Assembly: GCA_963691655.1 (NCBI GenBank)
Contig: OY829329.1
Span: forward strand, 9,128,708 to 9,192,707
Origin: Toxonevra muliebris
Taxonomy: Eukaryota > Arthropoda > Insecta > Diptera > Pallopteridae
Reading direction: 5' to 3'
DNA length: 64,000 bases
Below the pieces are notes generated by a model. The model was not told where the DNA came from. It did no database searches and saw only the letters and a program-made list of their open reading frames with translations. The translations under genes were made by a program, and so were the position numbers. Shown here in pieces: positions 35,474-47,494 of the stretch. Position 1 is the stretch's first letter, and each line of letters opens with the position of its first letter.

Positions 35474-36105
35474 TTCGCTATTTCCTTTTGATACTACCAT
35501 TTCACCATATTTCAATAAATGTAGAAACATTGTTAATAATTGAGAGTGAGGTGAATAAGATTTATGAGAGAGAAAATGTTAAGAACATCGAAGAGAATTT
35601 TATTTGCAAAACAAAAAGAGAGAGGGATATATATAACCAAGGTGAATTTATACAAAATGGAGTCATTTTCGCTATTTCCTTTTGATATTACCATTTCATC
35701 ATGTTTGATTATTCTGTAATTAAATTCTCTCTTTTTTATTTATTTTAACATTTTAATGTTAACTCTATGTTAAATTAACATACTTTCTGTAATACTGTGT
35801 TATGAATTTGGTTTTAAAATAAATGAGTCAAGATTTAACCATGCTTGCATTTATTACACCATTAAATGTCAAAATCAGCCGTACAACAAAACAATAACAA
35901 CACATCTGTGTTGTTGCTGTCATAATGGCGGCATGCAGTGAATATTAAAATGGAGAAAAAAAAATGTAGAAACACTGTTAATAATTGAGAGTGAGGTGAA
36001 TAAGATTTATGAGAGAGAAAATGTTAAGAACATCGAAATGAATTTTATTTGCAAAAAAAAAAGAGAGAGGGATATACATAACCAAGGTGAATTTATACAA
36101 AATTG
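35474..36105. repeat. Two interleaved direct duplications
   Basis: 35521-35660 (GTAGAAACATTGTTAATAAT..GGTGAATTTATACAAAAT) is repeated at 35966-36105. CGCTATTTCCTTTTGATA with ACCATTTCA at about 35474 is repeated at about 35670. Confidence 0.8.
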
Positions 36106-36303
36106 AGTTACTAGCTACTTGCTCTTCTTTTTCCTTTATGGTGAATAGTAGTAAGTTAACAAAATCATCTTGTTGTTGTTGTTGTTGTTGATTTTAACAT
36201 TCATTCTACCCGACTGAAACAAAAACAAAGCTCTGTAGTTTGTTTTTACCATGATGCATTTATATTGTACTGCTGCTATGATCTTGTATATAAATTCACT
36301 TTT
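36084..36303. mobile_element. MITE with AAGGTGAATTTATA ends, copy 1
   Basis: Left AAGGTGAATTTATACAA, right TGTATATAAATTCACTTT; about 220 bp. Internal blocks GCTCTTCTTTTTCCTTTATG, GGTGAATAG and ACAAAGCTCTGTAG are shared in order with copy 2 at 42052-42266. Confidence 0.65.
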
Positions 36304-36739
36304 ATTATTGTCATTTTAAATATCTGTAATAAATGAAAATAACAGCTTAAGTTTATTTTCTTGTCAGCCGAGTTTAATTGCTTTGAATAGAAATATTAAA
36401 GAATATAAATATCAAAGAAACCACTGTTTCGAAAGACTCTATACAGAAATCATTCTTGAAACGATAAATAATTCTAAAAAATAATTTAAAAACCCGCACC
36501 AGTTTAATATTTATAATCAAAAATAAATGATGAAAAATTTTCAATTTGAAGTCGAGTTGGGCTGTTTTTCATTATTACCACAGATAAAAATTCGTACTTT
36601 CATTTACGTGAGATGAGAATTCAGGCAATTAATTCTGTATTTTCCAATTTTTTCTTTTTTAATTTGTTATGTTCAACTTAGTTAAAAAAACTTAACCATG
36701 CAGTCTCTACGCACCAAAGAAGTGAAACGTCCTTACGTA

Positions 36740-37975
36740 TTGGGAGTATGAATGTATAAACTCGTATTTTTTTTTTCGTAATTTGGACATTTATTGTGAA
36801 AAAGTGATTATAAATTTATTCTTGAAAGTATTGTCCATCGTTAGCCACAAGCTTTTCCCATCTTTCAGGTAGCATATGGATTCCGCGTCGAAATAATTCT
36901 TCATCTTTTGAGGCTATCCACGAATCGACCTATTTTCTTGAGTTCTTCGAAAGAACGGAAGTGCTGTTCAGCCAGGCCATGTGTCATCGATCGGAACAAG
37001 TGGTAATCAGAAGGAGCAATGTCTGGAGAATACGGCGGGTGGGGTAGCACTTCCCATTTCAACGTTTCCAAGTATGTTTTTACTTACTTGCCTTGCAACA
37101 TGCGGCCGAGCATTGTCGTGCTGAAGAATAACTACGTCGTGTCTATTTTCATATTCTGGCCTCTTATCCTTTAATGCTCGGCTCAAACGCATCAATTGTA
37201 GTCGGTAGTGGTCGCCAGTGATCGTTTCATTCGGTTTCAACAGCTCATAATACACGACACCTTTCATTTTCATATCCCACCAAATACACAGCATGAGCTT
37301 GGATCCATGGATGTTCGACTTTGCCGTTGATGTTGATGCATGTCCGGGCGGTCCTCATGATTTTTTACGCTTTGGGTTATCGTAACGTATCCACTTTTCA
37401 TCGCTAGTCACAATACGATGCAGAAAACCCTTTCTTTTCTGTCATTCAATCAGCAGTTCACACGTACGGCACCCAATTTCCTTGCTTTTGAATCATTCCC
37501 AATGTTTTTAATCGCTTAGAAATGGTTGATTGATCAACTCCTAAAGATTCTGCAAGTTCTTGTTGCGTTTGACATGAATCTTCTTCGAGTAATGCCTTCA
37601 ATTCTCATCTTCGAACTTTTTCGGGCCGCCTGAACGTTCCCTGTCTTCAACATCAAAATCAACACTTTTGAAACGGGCATACCACACCTGACACATTCTA
37701 ACGTCTACAGCACAGTCAGGATAAGCTTCAGTGAGTAAACGATGTGCTTTAGTTGCGTTTTTCTTTAAATGGAAGAAGCAAATTAAAACTTCCCGCAAAT
37801 GTTGTTTTGTTGGCACGAAATTCGACATTTTCAGCTATAGTAAAACACTTTTGTAAAATTCTTATAGTATTTTCGGCGCTCTTCGAGATAGAATAGCTGT
37901 CAATGTCAAAAAGATGGCGCGTATGATAGATATGAAGTTAGTCACAATTACGAGTTTATACATTCATACTCCCAA
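36740..37975 (-). mobile_element. mariner-family transposon (1,236 bp, defective)
   Basis: Perfect 27-bp terminal inverted repeats (36740-36766 and 37949-37975; left end begins TTGGGAGTATGAATGTATAA) flanked by TA on both sides (36738-36739, 37976-37977), as expected for Tc1/mariner insertion. It encodes a minus-strand mariner transposase that is broken (separate entry). The intact inverted repeats suggest a moderately young copy. Confidence 0.95.
36816..37828 (-). pseudogene. mariner transposase pseudogene
   Basis: Reads on the minus strand from ATG at 37828. The N-terminal 76 codons (MSNFVPTKQHLREVL.., DVEDRERSGGPKKFED) match the mariner helix-turn-helix region. The frame then breaks near 37598 after FEDEN. 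Further damage: a likely internal deletion near 37465, in-frame TGA at 37442-37444 and at 37354-37356, a frameshift after the HDNARPHVA segment (near 37090) and another near 36910. The three catalytic aspartates of the DD34D type are still recognisable: in TSDEKW (near 37400), HDNARPH and APSDYH (near 37010). WWDMKMKGVVYYELLKPNET is a family motif. The C-terminal stop is at 36816-36818. Not functional as it stands. Confidence 0.93.
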
Positions 37976-38109
37976 TATTTTATATTGATTTCCATCGTAA
38001 GTCAATGCCACAGGCAGAGTGTTTTCCCATATTACTTTCTTAATGCTTTTTTGGACGCACGAAGTTCATTAACATTTTCTGTTAAAGTTTCTGCAGTGTT
38101 CTTCTTACT

Positions 38110-38199
38110 ATTTTGTGTTGTTTTTTTTTTCTGTTAGTGCTCTCTTTATTTATCGGCACAAACATGTTGTAGTACTCGTATATAAAACAGCTATATGCA

Positions 38200-38256
<57 letters not shown>

Positions 38257-38760
38257 GCGTCTATGTCGGCTCTCTCACTAAAGCATATTAAATAAAACTG
38301 CGAGAGACTCTCTGTTTGATTGTATGTAGCTGATCTCCATATGTTTTCGTTTGTTAAACACTAACAACTACATAACTTCGTTTCGTATTAGTGTTATGAA
38401 AACGCAGAACGGTTCTGTTGAAGTTTTGTGTTGTTTTTTTTTTTCTGTTGAAGTTTTGTGTTGTTTTTTTTTTCTGTTGAAGTTTTGTGTTGTTTTTTTT
38501 TTCTGTTGATACTCTCTGCACATATCGGCAGAAACATGACGTAGTATACGTACATATATAAGTCATGAGGGGAAAGTTCAGTTATATGCAATCAGCAAGA
38601 GAGAGAGAGAGAGAGAGAGAGACTCTCGGCTCTCCCACTAAAGCACATGAGCTTAAACAGCGAGAAGTTGACTCTCTGTTTAATTGTATAAAGTCGATTC
38701 CCATATGTTTTCGTTCGCTAAACACCAACAACTACATAACATCGTTTCTTGACGACATAT
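38110..38760. repeat. Tandem duplication (~400 bp) with (AG)n and 29-bp repeats
   Basis: The sequence from GTTTTGTGTTGTTTT (38110) through CTATATGCAATCAG, (AG)n (38203-38252), GGCTCTC.CACTAAAGCA and CCATATGTTTTCGTT recurs from about 38485 to 38760. Between them CTGTTGAAGTTTTGTGTTGT plus T-run repeats three times at 29-30-bp spacing (38415, 38445, 38474). Confidence 0.8.
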
Positions 38761-40789
38761 TGCTTTTGGTGGTTTATCTATCGTGCATCCAAATAGCAAA
38801 AACAAATCGAAACTATACCATTCTACTGGAAAAAATTCACCTCTCCTATTTCTCCTCTTTTCACATAGCCATTGAATTTCAAACTTTCATTTCACAGTCT
38901 TAAAGCCTAAAAGTATGCACTCTTTCTCTCAAGTAACCTTCAATTCATGTATGTGCTATAAAAACTGTAATTTTTATTTAAATTCATCTTAAAGAAGCAG
39001 ATGCTAGCACATGTTTACACATCCGCTTGCTCTCTTAAGTTCACATTTTTTTATGTGCTACTTTTCAGGGCTTTTTTACGCGCTTTGACATTAACTTCTT
39101 TACGAGCGCGTATACGTTAAAAACAAAAACACAAAAAAAAAACGCGGAAAAGAAATTGAAGGCGATTGACCTAAAGCGAAATTACATGTTGTCAGCAACT
39201 TTATATTATCCTCTTTCTCTTCTTCTTTTTCTCTTTCTTCTACTTTTTTTTATAGGCTAAATGTTTCTGCCCTTTTTTTTACAACTTGGGATGGTAATAA
39301 AAGTCAAAGTCAAAGTAAAAAAAAAAAGGAACGAAGAAATTAAGAGATAACAATTAAAATTTTAAATTTTTAAACTTTCCGGAAATAAAAAAAAATTTAA
39401 ATTTCAACTTTTTTTTTCTATTCTCCTTCCTACTCTTAATTAGAAATATGCACTAATATTTATTCACACTTACAAAATTAGTAGAGAATTGCAGCATGAA
39501 CTTTAGACTCGTTGAAATTTTGTTCATACTACCACACTTCCAGTTCTGCTTCCCCAACCACATCCACTACTAAAAAAAGCGCAAAAAAGTGTAGCAGTGA
39601 AATGCACCACATTGCACCCCGCCGCATCGCATCACATCACACCAGCAGCAACGAAATGAGAGATTTATTAGATGCACGCTTGGCTGCCTTTAAGCATTTT
39701 GTGCGCTACCTGCTGCAAGCAATCCGCAGTTGCTTGATGTTGATGTTTAGATGAGCGAAACTTGCTTCACGATGGTGATGGCTGGCGATGATGATGATGA
39801 TGATGTTGATGCAGCAAGGTGCAAGTTGAATCATAGTTACGCTTTAATCTATTGCTTTTCTCCTCTTTCCCCCTTCTAACTGCTTTTGTTTCTTCTTCCA
39901 TTCAACGTCGCGTCGTGCCAACACTCTCTCTCTCTCTCTCTCTCTCTCGCTCTCTCTCTCTCTCTTTCTCTCTCTGACTGTGATTGTTTTTCGTCTGCGT
40001 AGTTGCGTACCAATTCCAAAACTTTTTTTTTCCATCATTTTTGGATGAGCGAACACAACTTTTCATGTTCTTGAGTTAATTTTTGAATTGAATTTCTACG
40101 TTTGCCTCTTTAACCTTTAAAAATTTACTGCAACTGTGTCTCATTTATTGAAGTAAAATTTTTACAATAATTTATTGTCACTAACCGGAAATTTTTTTTG
40201 GGAATAACTCTGCTAGTTAGAAAAAAAAAGTGTCCGTATGTATGTGCAGTATAGGCATTTGAGGAAAATGATAAATAGCAGAATAGAAGTTAAGGAACAA
40301 CTGAAGTCATGTGGAAAGGAAAAGTTTTTGGAAAATAAAATTTATTGCACACAATTGAGTTGAAAGTTTTTAGAAAAGTTAAGAGGTGTTTTTTTTTTTA
40401 GTTTTATTTTTTTGGTAAATTTAAATATAATTTTATTATCTAGAATAGAAATGCTTAACTCCCTTCTCCTTTCTTCGTGCCACTATTTTATATGTTTTCC
40501 AGAACTACATGAATCTGAAGTGGAGTTCACGCATAAACGCATGCTTTTTTAACGAACTACAGAAGTAATTTTTTCTCGGGCATTTGTGGAGTAAGCTTCC
40601 TACAAATATTTTTCCTAATTTACTTCGTTTATTTAAGCAAAACTCGAAAATATATATGTACATTTTCGTACTAAAACTTGGCTTTTTGGTGAAAAATATT
40701 TCCTCTCTCATAAGAGAGAAAACATTCTTGAGAGAATTTGAATAGAATCTATTGCAGAGATCTATGCACATCTGTTTTTGTAAAAAGCA
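38761..40789. other. Intronic sequence, low-complexity
   Basis: (TC)n at 39923-39975, (GAT)n near 39785-39810, CT-rich and A/T runs. No gene supported. Confidence 0.5.
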
Positions 40790-41165
40790 TTTCTCATCTC
40801 TCTTCTTTGTCTATACAAAATTGCAAAGCAACAACTCTTTGTTGGTCTTCAACGTAGATTTTGTTGTTGTCTAACGTATGAGTTTATAATAATAAACTTT
40901 ATAGGTATTTGTGTTTGCACTTCCATAAGAAATTTTTTTGGGCACCCCTACTTTTTAGTAATAAAGTTTATATGTATTGGTGTTTGCACTTCTATAAGAA
41001 ACTTTTTTGGGCACCCCTGCTTTTTAATAATAAAGTTTATATGTATTGGTGTTTGCACTTCTATAAGAAACTTTTTTGGGCACCCCTACTTTTCAATAAT
41101 AAAGTTAATATGTATTGGTGTTTGCACTTCTATAAGAAACTTTTTTGGGCACCCCTGATCTTTTG
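40790..41165 (+). repeat. Dispersed VNTR-bearing repeat, right copy; 69-bp x4
   Basis: GGGCACCCCT marks units at 40940, 41009, 41078 and 41147 (exact 69-bp period). The unit reads TGTATTGGTGTTTGCACTTC..TTTTTTGGGCACCCC. The left flank (40795-40890) is unique and matches 247-450 in inverted orientation. A 113-codon open frame is a by-product of 69 = 3 x 23. Confidence 0.88.
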
Positions 41166-42051
41166 TAACTTCGTTGAAGTAGCAGCTAACCACAGAAATT
41201 GTTTCTCATTCGCGTTCGTCAAATTCTCTTGTGTTTGTTTTTGTAACTGAGATCGGCAGCTTTGGTTGTGTTGGTACCATTAAGCGCAGTCAATTACAGT
41301 ACAGCATAACAGAGAAAACTCTGCCTCTGTCTTGGCCTCTGCTTCGACCTCTGCCTCTGCTCACTCTCTTTCTCTGAGAGTAAACATATGTTGAGTGTAT
41401 TTGTTTTTCATTTGTTTGCGTTATTTCACACCTTTTTCATTTACTATTACATCTGAAAAGAACAAAAATCAAAATTTAATTCACAAATTAATACATTTTG
41501 TTAGAGAATAAAATAAAAATTCAAAAACTAACATTACAAATGTCGAAAATATATTTGAAGGAGAAGAAGAAAACGGCATTCAAATGGGAAACAGATGAGA
41601 GAGACTTAGGGAGAGCTTTCTTTATATGTGCTCTGCCTCTGCTCTGCTGCAGCCAATATGATTTGATAAAAGATTGTTTGGGACCATTTTAACAAAAAAA
41701 AAAAAAAAAACTCAGCTCTCAATAGAGCTCAGCTCGGACTAGAGAAACAACAACAAACACAAAAATGGTTGTATAATAAGAAGAAGAGTAAATTTTTCTA
41801 AAAATAACAAAACTAATAAAAATTTCTTTAAAGATGGCAGCTTATCATGTTGAGCACCTGATCGTTTTGATTATTCACTTTACGAGTTCCTTGCGTAAAA
41901 TGTGAAAGTTTATAGAAATAATGTAATGAATCAAATAAACTGAAATTACAAATAACATAAATAATTTATTTATAATTATTTTAATTATAAAATATTGTGT
42001 ATTAAAAATTAATGAAACGAAACATACAAATTAATAATTAATTTAAAAAAT
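41166..42051. other. Intronic sequence
   Basis: CTCTGCCTCTGC hexamer-like stretch near 41322-41365, A18 run near 41693-41710, otherwise AT-rich. No gene. Confidence 0.5.
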
Positions 42052-42266
42052 AAGGTGAATTTATGCAAGGTAGAGCTAACTCGCTCCTCTTATTTCTTTG
42101 TGGTGAACAGCGACCTACCCGATTGTCCTGAGCCCGGGACGGACAAGGATTGTCAATCTTCGTCGTGGAAGCATTCGCTACAACAACAACAACAAAGCTC
42201 TGTTATTGTTTTCGCCGTGGTGAATTTTTGTTGTACCGCTCCTCACCTTATATACAAATTCACCTT
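42052..42266. mobile_element. MITE with AAGGTGAATTTAT ends, copy 2
   Basis: 215 bp, left AAGGTGAATTTATGCAAG, right ATATACAAATTCACCTT. Shares ordered internal blocks with 36084-36303. The interior is GC-richer than the surroundings (GAGCCCGGGACGGACAAGG near 42130). Confidence 0.7.
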
Positions 42267-43464
42267 GGGCTATATGTAACAGTAAGAGAGTCAACAAAAG
42301 AAAGAGAGAGAGAGAGAGAGTGGTAAAGAGAGAACAGCTTCGTTGCCCATAACGGAAGAATAATCGTGTTCTCTCTGATTTTGTTGTGCAATTGGGATAT
42401 TTATGAAACTGAGTGCACCTTTGCGCATTCTCCCAGTGGAGGCAACGTAGCTCCGACTCAACAAAATGCCTTTGAAAATGAAAATCGTTGTGATTGTTTG
42501 AGAGCGATCGCCGTTTTGTGTCGGATCGCAGTTGCATAGCCTCCAGTAGCAAAACGGCTTTACTTTTCCGGACAATAAAGTAAACTTTACTTTCACGCAG
42601 TTATAATTAATTTTTGCGGTGAATTTTGCGACATGATAGATTAAATAAAAATAATTTGCCTGTTTTATTTTAGTTTTATATCTGTAAATTTACTATTTTC
42701 CTATACATTTCTGTGTGTACATAAGTAGGTAGATATATCCTTCCATAAATATCTCTTGAACTTTGTCCCCAACAAACAAAAAAAAAAGAAGAAAAACAAC
42801 TATGTGTGTATGCAAACATCTTGTTAAAATTCTTTGAAAATTTTTCCATCTGCTAAAAAATTACGTGCAAGCAAATAGCAATAGCAGAAAAATTTTTTGG
42901 CAACATAGTTTTTCAGTTTGTTGACATCTTTCGGTTGCTGCGGCTGTTGTTGCTACTTCCGTTTCTGTTTCCGCAATTGCTTATAGTTTTACGAATAGAT
43001 TCTTACTTGTAGTTGTGAGCAGCTTTATTTAAATTGCTATACATTTTGCACGTGCGAAAATGCAATTTGCATCTTAAGCAATTGAGTATAAATAAAGACG
43101 ATTTTGTTTAGATTTTGAAAAATAATAAAATGTATACTAAATTTATATAAAAGAAATAAAATTAATAGAAAAATTTAGAAAAATAAAAATAAAAAAGGTT
43201 AAAGTTTTATAGCAGAAAATTTTGATATTTCAAATAGATAGATACTTAAATTCAACATTTAAAATTAATTTAAAATTTAATGTGTGCTACTGTTGACTAC
43301 TGCTCACTATTTTAGCTGCTGCTGCTAAAAGAAAAACGAAAAATTTATGTTAAATTTTTGTTTCGTTGTTTTAAGCAGCTTAAATTTTCTGCATTCTGCA
43401 TTTACTAACTTACTTATTTATTTAAATTTTCTTTTTTCTTTTCTTTTTGTTTGTTTCTCTTTAG
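42267..43464. other. Intronic sequence before the last exon
   Basis: A GC-richer patch at 42310-42600 is open on the minus strand but unrecognised. The remainder is AT-rich and ends in the polypyrimidine tract and acceptor of the terminal exon. Confidence 0.5.
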
Positions 43465-43610
43465 CTTCTAATGCTGATGCAAAGCGTATACTCGCTGACG
43501 CCACAACTGCTGTGCATTTGCGTTACAATTTCTTCGAGACGACAATTCAAATTGAGGAATTCACACCACAAATGGAAAACTGCGAACAGTGTATTGTGCC
43601 AAAACCATAG
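43465..43610 (+). CDS. ZnT35C: ZnT zinc transporter, terminal exon with stop
   Basis: Acceptor TTTCTCTTTAG ends at 43464. Two bases complete Ala339, then residues 340-386 read SNADAKRILADATTAVHLRY to the stop TAG at 43608-43610. The segment resembles the last strands of the CDF C-terminal domain (I-A-x-N-A-D-A..; F-x-x-T-I-Q-I-E) and ends ENCEQCIVPKP. The CxxC pair (C378, C381) matches the C-terminal CxxC that in human ZnT8 and ZnT3 binds zinc. The exon is separated from the previous one by 14,288 bp of repeat-rich intron. The total visible protein, 386 residues plus an upstream part, is long for the family because of the extended loop. Confidence 0.92.
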
Positions 43611-43937
43611 GAAATAATAAAAGCAACAACAAGAAATAAGAATACAAAAAAAATATATATATACAAAATCACCGAAAGAAAAACAGAATAGAAAATATTA
43701 AAAAAAAAACGCAAGCAATACATAATTCTATATTTTTTGTTGCTATTTTTTTCTTGTTTTTTTCTTTTTGTCTGAAAAATTTATAACACAGATATTTCTT
43801 GTGAAGTAAAAATGAAAAAAAGAAAAACAAATAAATTTATGTATGTATGTAATTTAATGTTAAAATAAAATTAAGCAATAATATGTTTATAATATCCAAA
43901 TATAATCTTTTTGTTTACAATAATAATAAAAAATAAA
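43611..43937 (+). other. 3' UTR with candidate polyadenylation signals
   Basis: A/T-rich sequence after the stop. AATAAA hexamers occur at 43616-43621, 43830-43835, 43864-43869, 43925-43930 and 43932-43937; the 43830-43937 cluster is the most plausible 3' end region, while the first lies only 6 bp past the stop. The end site cannot be fixed without transcripts. Confidence 0.6.
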
Positions 43938-45602
43938 GAAATTATCTTTTTTTTTTCATTTTATGAGATTTTTTACCTTAAAATTCTTAGTAGTTAAAGT
44001 GTAAAAATTATTTATTTCCTTAAAAAACATAGCAGTAGAAAATGAACTACAATTTGTATTAAACTAAGAGTTTTTGGAAATTTTTTTCATTAATTCAAAG
44101 ACTGTAAAAATTCAAAAATCAATGTTTTTCTTTAGGGTTCTGACTCTTCAACTTAGTGTTAAAGTCATAATCATAAAAGAAATTCATTTCATTTCTGTTC
44201 ACTGATTGACATAGATATAAGTAGCACAATTTAGTATTAAAAATTTTTCTAAAACCAACTTTCAATATTCGTATATAAACATAATAAAATGAAAGATCCA
44301 AAGCATTTTGAAACCACTAGAAGTTCATCAAAAAAAGACAATAGCAGTTCATAAATATACATAAATTATGGTTATGGTAAAGACTTCAGCACAATTTTTG
44401 TTATTCAGAGAATTTTGTTATTCAAGAAATTTTTTTACACTTCATAAAATACCATTAAAAATTATTGCCAGTTAATAGAAACGGAATGTTTACTTATTTA
44501 GTTTACTATTTGGTAAAGTTAGAGCTTTGGTTGAATGATTTTCATTTTCTTTTTCTAAGAAATAATTCATAATTCTTGAAGCTGACTTAAGAAATAGATG
44601 TAAGATGAAGACTTTAAACCGTATTGCGACAGAAGAGAAAAGAAAGTTATAGAGAGCGGGGGGAGGAAGGCAGGTTAGTATAACAATAAAAATTTAATAA
44701 TTTTTCAACGAACCACTTTGTCTTATACGTCAAAGTTGCAGCTTTTCAAAACACAGAATTTTCCCACTGGGTTTTATCAGCTCATCAACGTTACTCTTCG
44801 GAGTTAATGTGAGAGTTCCCCATTTAACTGCTAAAAGTGTGGTGAGAAATATCTCTCCTTATCAATGTTGATCAACGACTGTGGTGAATTAATTTATATG
44901 AAGTGTTTTCGCTCTCTGAAATTAGAACGCGACAAAACTGCACCACTCTCTCTCTCTTCTTGAGACAACATAATTTTGATGGAACTGCCATATTTGAATT
45001 TTTTATATGCATCGTTGTAAATGAAAAATATTGTGAGACTGAAAACCACAATTTTTAATGATGGCAACATTTAAGGAGTTTTTATGATTTTTGCATTAGT
45101 ATTTGGCATTAGTAGTAGAAAAAACTTGAACGAGTGAAGACCATATTTTTGTGTTGTGAAATAGTGTGTAAAATTTAAGTGCATTTTTGTTTTAAATTTT
45201 GTTGTTTTTTTTAATAGTTGCTGTTTCAAAAACTGTATTTCGAGAAAATTGCGTTCAATATTTTAAAAGAGGTGAGTGTTGTTGCACGTTTGATTTTGTA
45301 TTATCGAAGGTTTTTACCAGATCTATATGAAATTTGGAGGGAATAGTGTTAAGATGTTGTGTATTAAAAAAATTCCAAAGCGAATGTATCTATATTTTTT
45401 TTTGGTTGAAATTTTCAATCTGTGTGACTTGAAAATGGATAACATACAAAACTCAAACCAAAAATAATGGATGCGTGCTAAACACGTAGGAGATTTTACG
45501 TGCAAACAGGCGAGCTAACTGTATACCATATACACAAACTCATACATGCATAGACCTACGTAGAGTTTTTCTGCATAATTTATATACCGAGGTACATAAT
45601 TC
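43938..45602. other. Downstream flank, AT-rich
   Basis: No gene, RNA or repeat family recognised beyond short A/T runs and GA/CT patches. Confidence 0.5.
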
Positions 45603-46025
45603 CAAATCAGCCGACGTCAACGGCGGCTGCAAAATGCTTATGCTTGCGTCAGCTGATTTTGCCATTTAATACATTATCATAGAGCGCATGAGATGACTCT
45701 GAGAGAGAGAGAGAGAGAGCGAAAAAGAGCCTACGTCAACGTCTCTGCTTGTATGGTATAAGCAATTGATCGGACATGTTTAACACCAACAAATAATTCT
45801 GCTGCGAAAAAATGCATAAACGTATTTTGTTTTTTTTTTTGGTATATGTGTAAGTAAATTGAGTGAAATATACCGAGTGAATCCGAAGTGCTCTTTCATA
45901 TACAAACATATAAATAAACTCCGCCCCGCTATTTTAATTTACACCACTCTCTTTTTTTAGTTGTTGAGGTTGAGTGAGAGATACAGTTATTTGTATTTTA
46001 CTCATTCTTGAAATTTGTAGTCAAA
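45603..46025 (+). repeat. Dispersed repeat R, uninterrupted copy
   Basis: Starts ATCAGCCGACGTCA..TGCGTCAGCTGAT (subterminal hairpin), then CATTTAATACATTATCATAGAG, (GA)n, CTCTGCTTGTATGGTATA, AACACCAACAAATAATTCT, CGCTATTTTAATTTACACC, GTTGAGTGAGAGATACAGTT. No coding capacity. Confidence 0.75.
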
Positions 46026-47310
46026 TGCAGTTGCCGTAGTTTTAGTGTTGATATATGAAATTTTTTGAAAGTACCTAAATTATGTGAAAATTGTACCATT
46101 TTGAGTCCAATTGTATTTAGCAGAGGTATGATGGGTAAATTTTGCTTCTATAGCTAAAAAACCACGACAAACATGCCAAAATTTCGGAATTTTTAATTAT
46201 GTTGATGAGGGGGAGGGGGGCTGATAATCGATTTGTTGTTGTTTTTTTTTTTAATTTTTTACACCCATTATTCATCTAGACTTACCCAAGGGACCCAAAA
46301 TTTTTCTTGGAAAAAGTGCGACGTTTTTAAATTTAATAAATTTTTTTTAAAAACAAAACGATTCTATGAAATATTGGGTTGGTTTGAAAGTTTTTAAGCT
46401 TATCAGAGTTTTCCCAAATGAAAAAAAAATTGGTTTTGGTTATTTTCCATCGCCTATAAAATCGAGAGCAATATTTGTTTCAATTCGCTTTTCCAAATAA
46501 AGTATTTTTTCGTTGCAAAAATAAATAAATGAATTGAAATCTGTCATACATTATTTCAGGATTTATGTAAAAGCTCAGCACTTTTACGAAATCTTTTTAA
46601 TAATGAATAATTTTAGAAAGTTTTTAATAAATAAATATTTAAGAAAACAAAATTCAAAAAATGCTGAACAAAAATCCTGAAAAACTCTTGAAAGCCCACT
46701 CCTTAGATCCAACATACCCATTTATATAGGGGAGTGTCGTCAAGGTTGAAGCATGTTTTGATTTTTGCTCATAACTTGTGTTGAATGCCAAATTGATATT
46801 CTTTGAAGAGATCTCATAAATTGCAATGTTTTTGCTGAACATTAAAATATAATCGAATTAATAGTTTAGGAGCTATGGGCATTTACAAAAAAACAAAAAT
46901 TGAAGTCAGAGTCGGAGCACTGTAGAAATTTAATAAGAAATGAAGCAATATGACTGAAAATAACATGAAAACTTAAGAAAAAGGAAAAATTATACTTGGA
47001 AACCGGGAAAAGAGACCTGAAATCAAAATACAAAATCCTTCTTTGTGAGTTTTAAGGAAAATTTTTACTTTTTTATACACACACGATAAAATAACACGAA
47101 AAACACGCACGGGGGAAAAAAAAATGTATTTCCAGAGTCAAAAACGCAACATTACAACAAAAATTTCGTGTTTCGACCCTGATTACAAGCACTGCTCCGA
47201 CCCTGACAACACACGTCATTTAGCATCGCAACATTTACAGCATATTCGCGTGTTGCAAATACGATTAAATGCTACATATTTCTACTTCTTAAACCTTATC
47301 GAACAATTTA
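46026..47310. other. Flank with inverted GTCAGRGTCGGAGC motifs
   Basis: GTCAGAGTCGGAGCACTG near 46903 faces GCACTGCTCCGACCCTGAC near 47188. AGTGTTGATATATGAAATTT near 46042 matches repeats at 60137 and 61825. No gene. Confidence 0.45.
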
Positions 47311-47494
47311 AAGGCTCAATTATGCATGAGTAACGGAACGTAGCGTAACGTTTCCAACTGTCACATAAATATCTGTGATATGGGCAGTGAGTGTAAGTGA
47401 TTACCGAAATCGTAACGCAACGTAGATTTCTATATTCTATAGATTTTTGCGTTCCGTTACGCTACGCTGCATTACTTATGCATAATTGAGCCTT
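47311..47494. mobile_element. Foldback/MITE element, 184 bp
   Basis: Perfect 17-bp ends AAGGCTCAATTATGCAT / ATGCATAATTGAGCCTT, followed by inner inverted blocks containing AACGGAACG and GTAGCGTAACG. The target duplication is unclear because the flanks are TTTA / AAGT. No coding capacity. Confidence 0.8.

Larger units (their letters stand above)
29177..43464 (+). other. ZnT35C: 14.3-kb intron of the ZnT gene
   Basis: Bounded by GTGAGC and CTTTAG. It hosts a mariner copy, two MITE families, several tandem duplications and a 69-bp VNTR (listed separately). No credible nested gene was seen. Confidence 0.85.

Noticed and set aside
40909..41250. 113-codon frame with 23-residue repeats
   Set aside because: 69-bp VNTR (3 x 23), also present inverted at the window start; non-coding dispersed repeat.
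42178..42596. Two overlapping minus-strand frames (124 and 101 codons)
   Set aside because: Part overlaps a MITE and a (GA)n run; no recognised domain, and the two frames compete.
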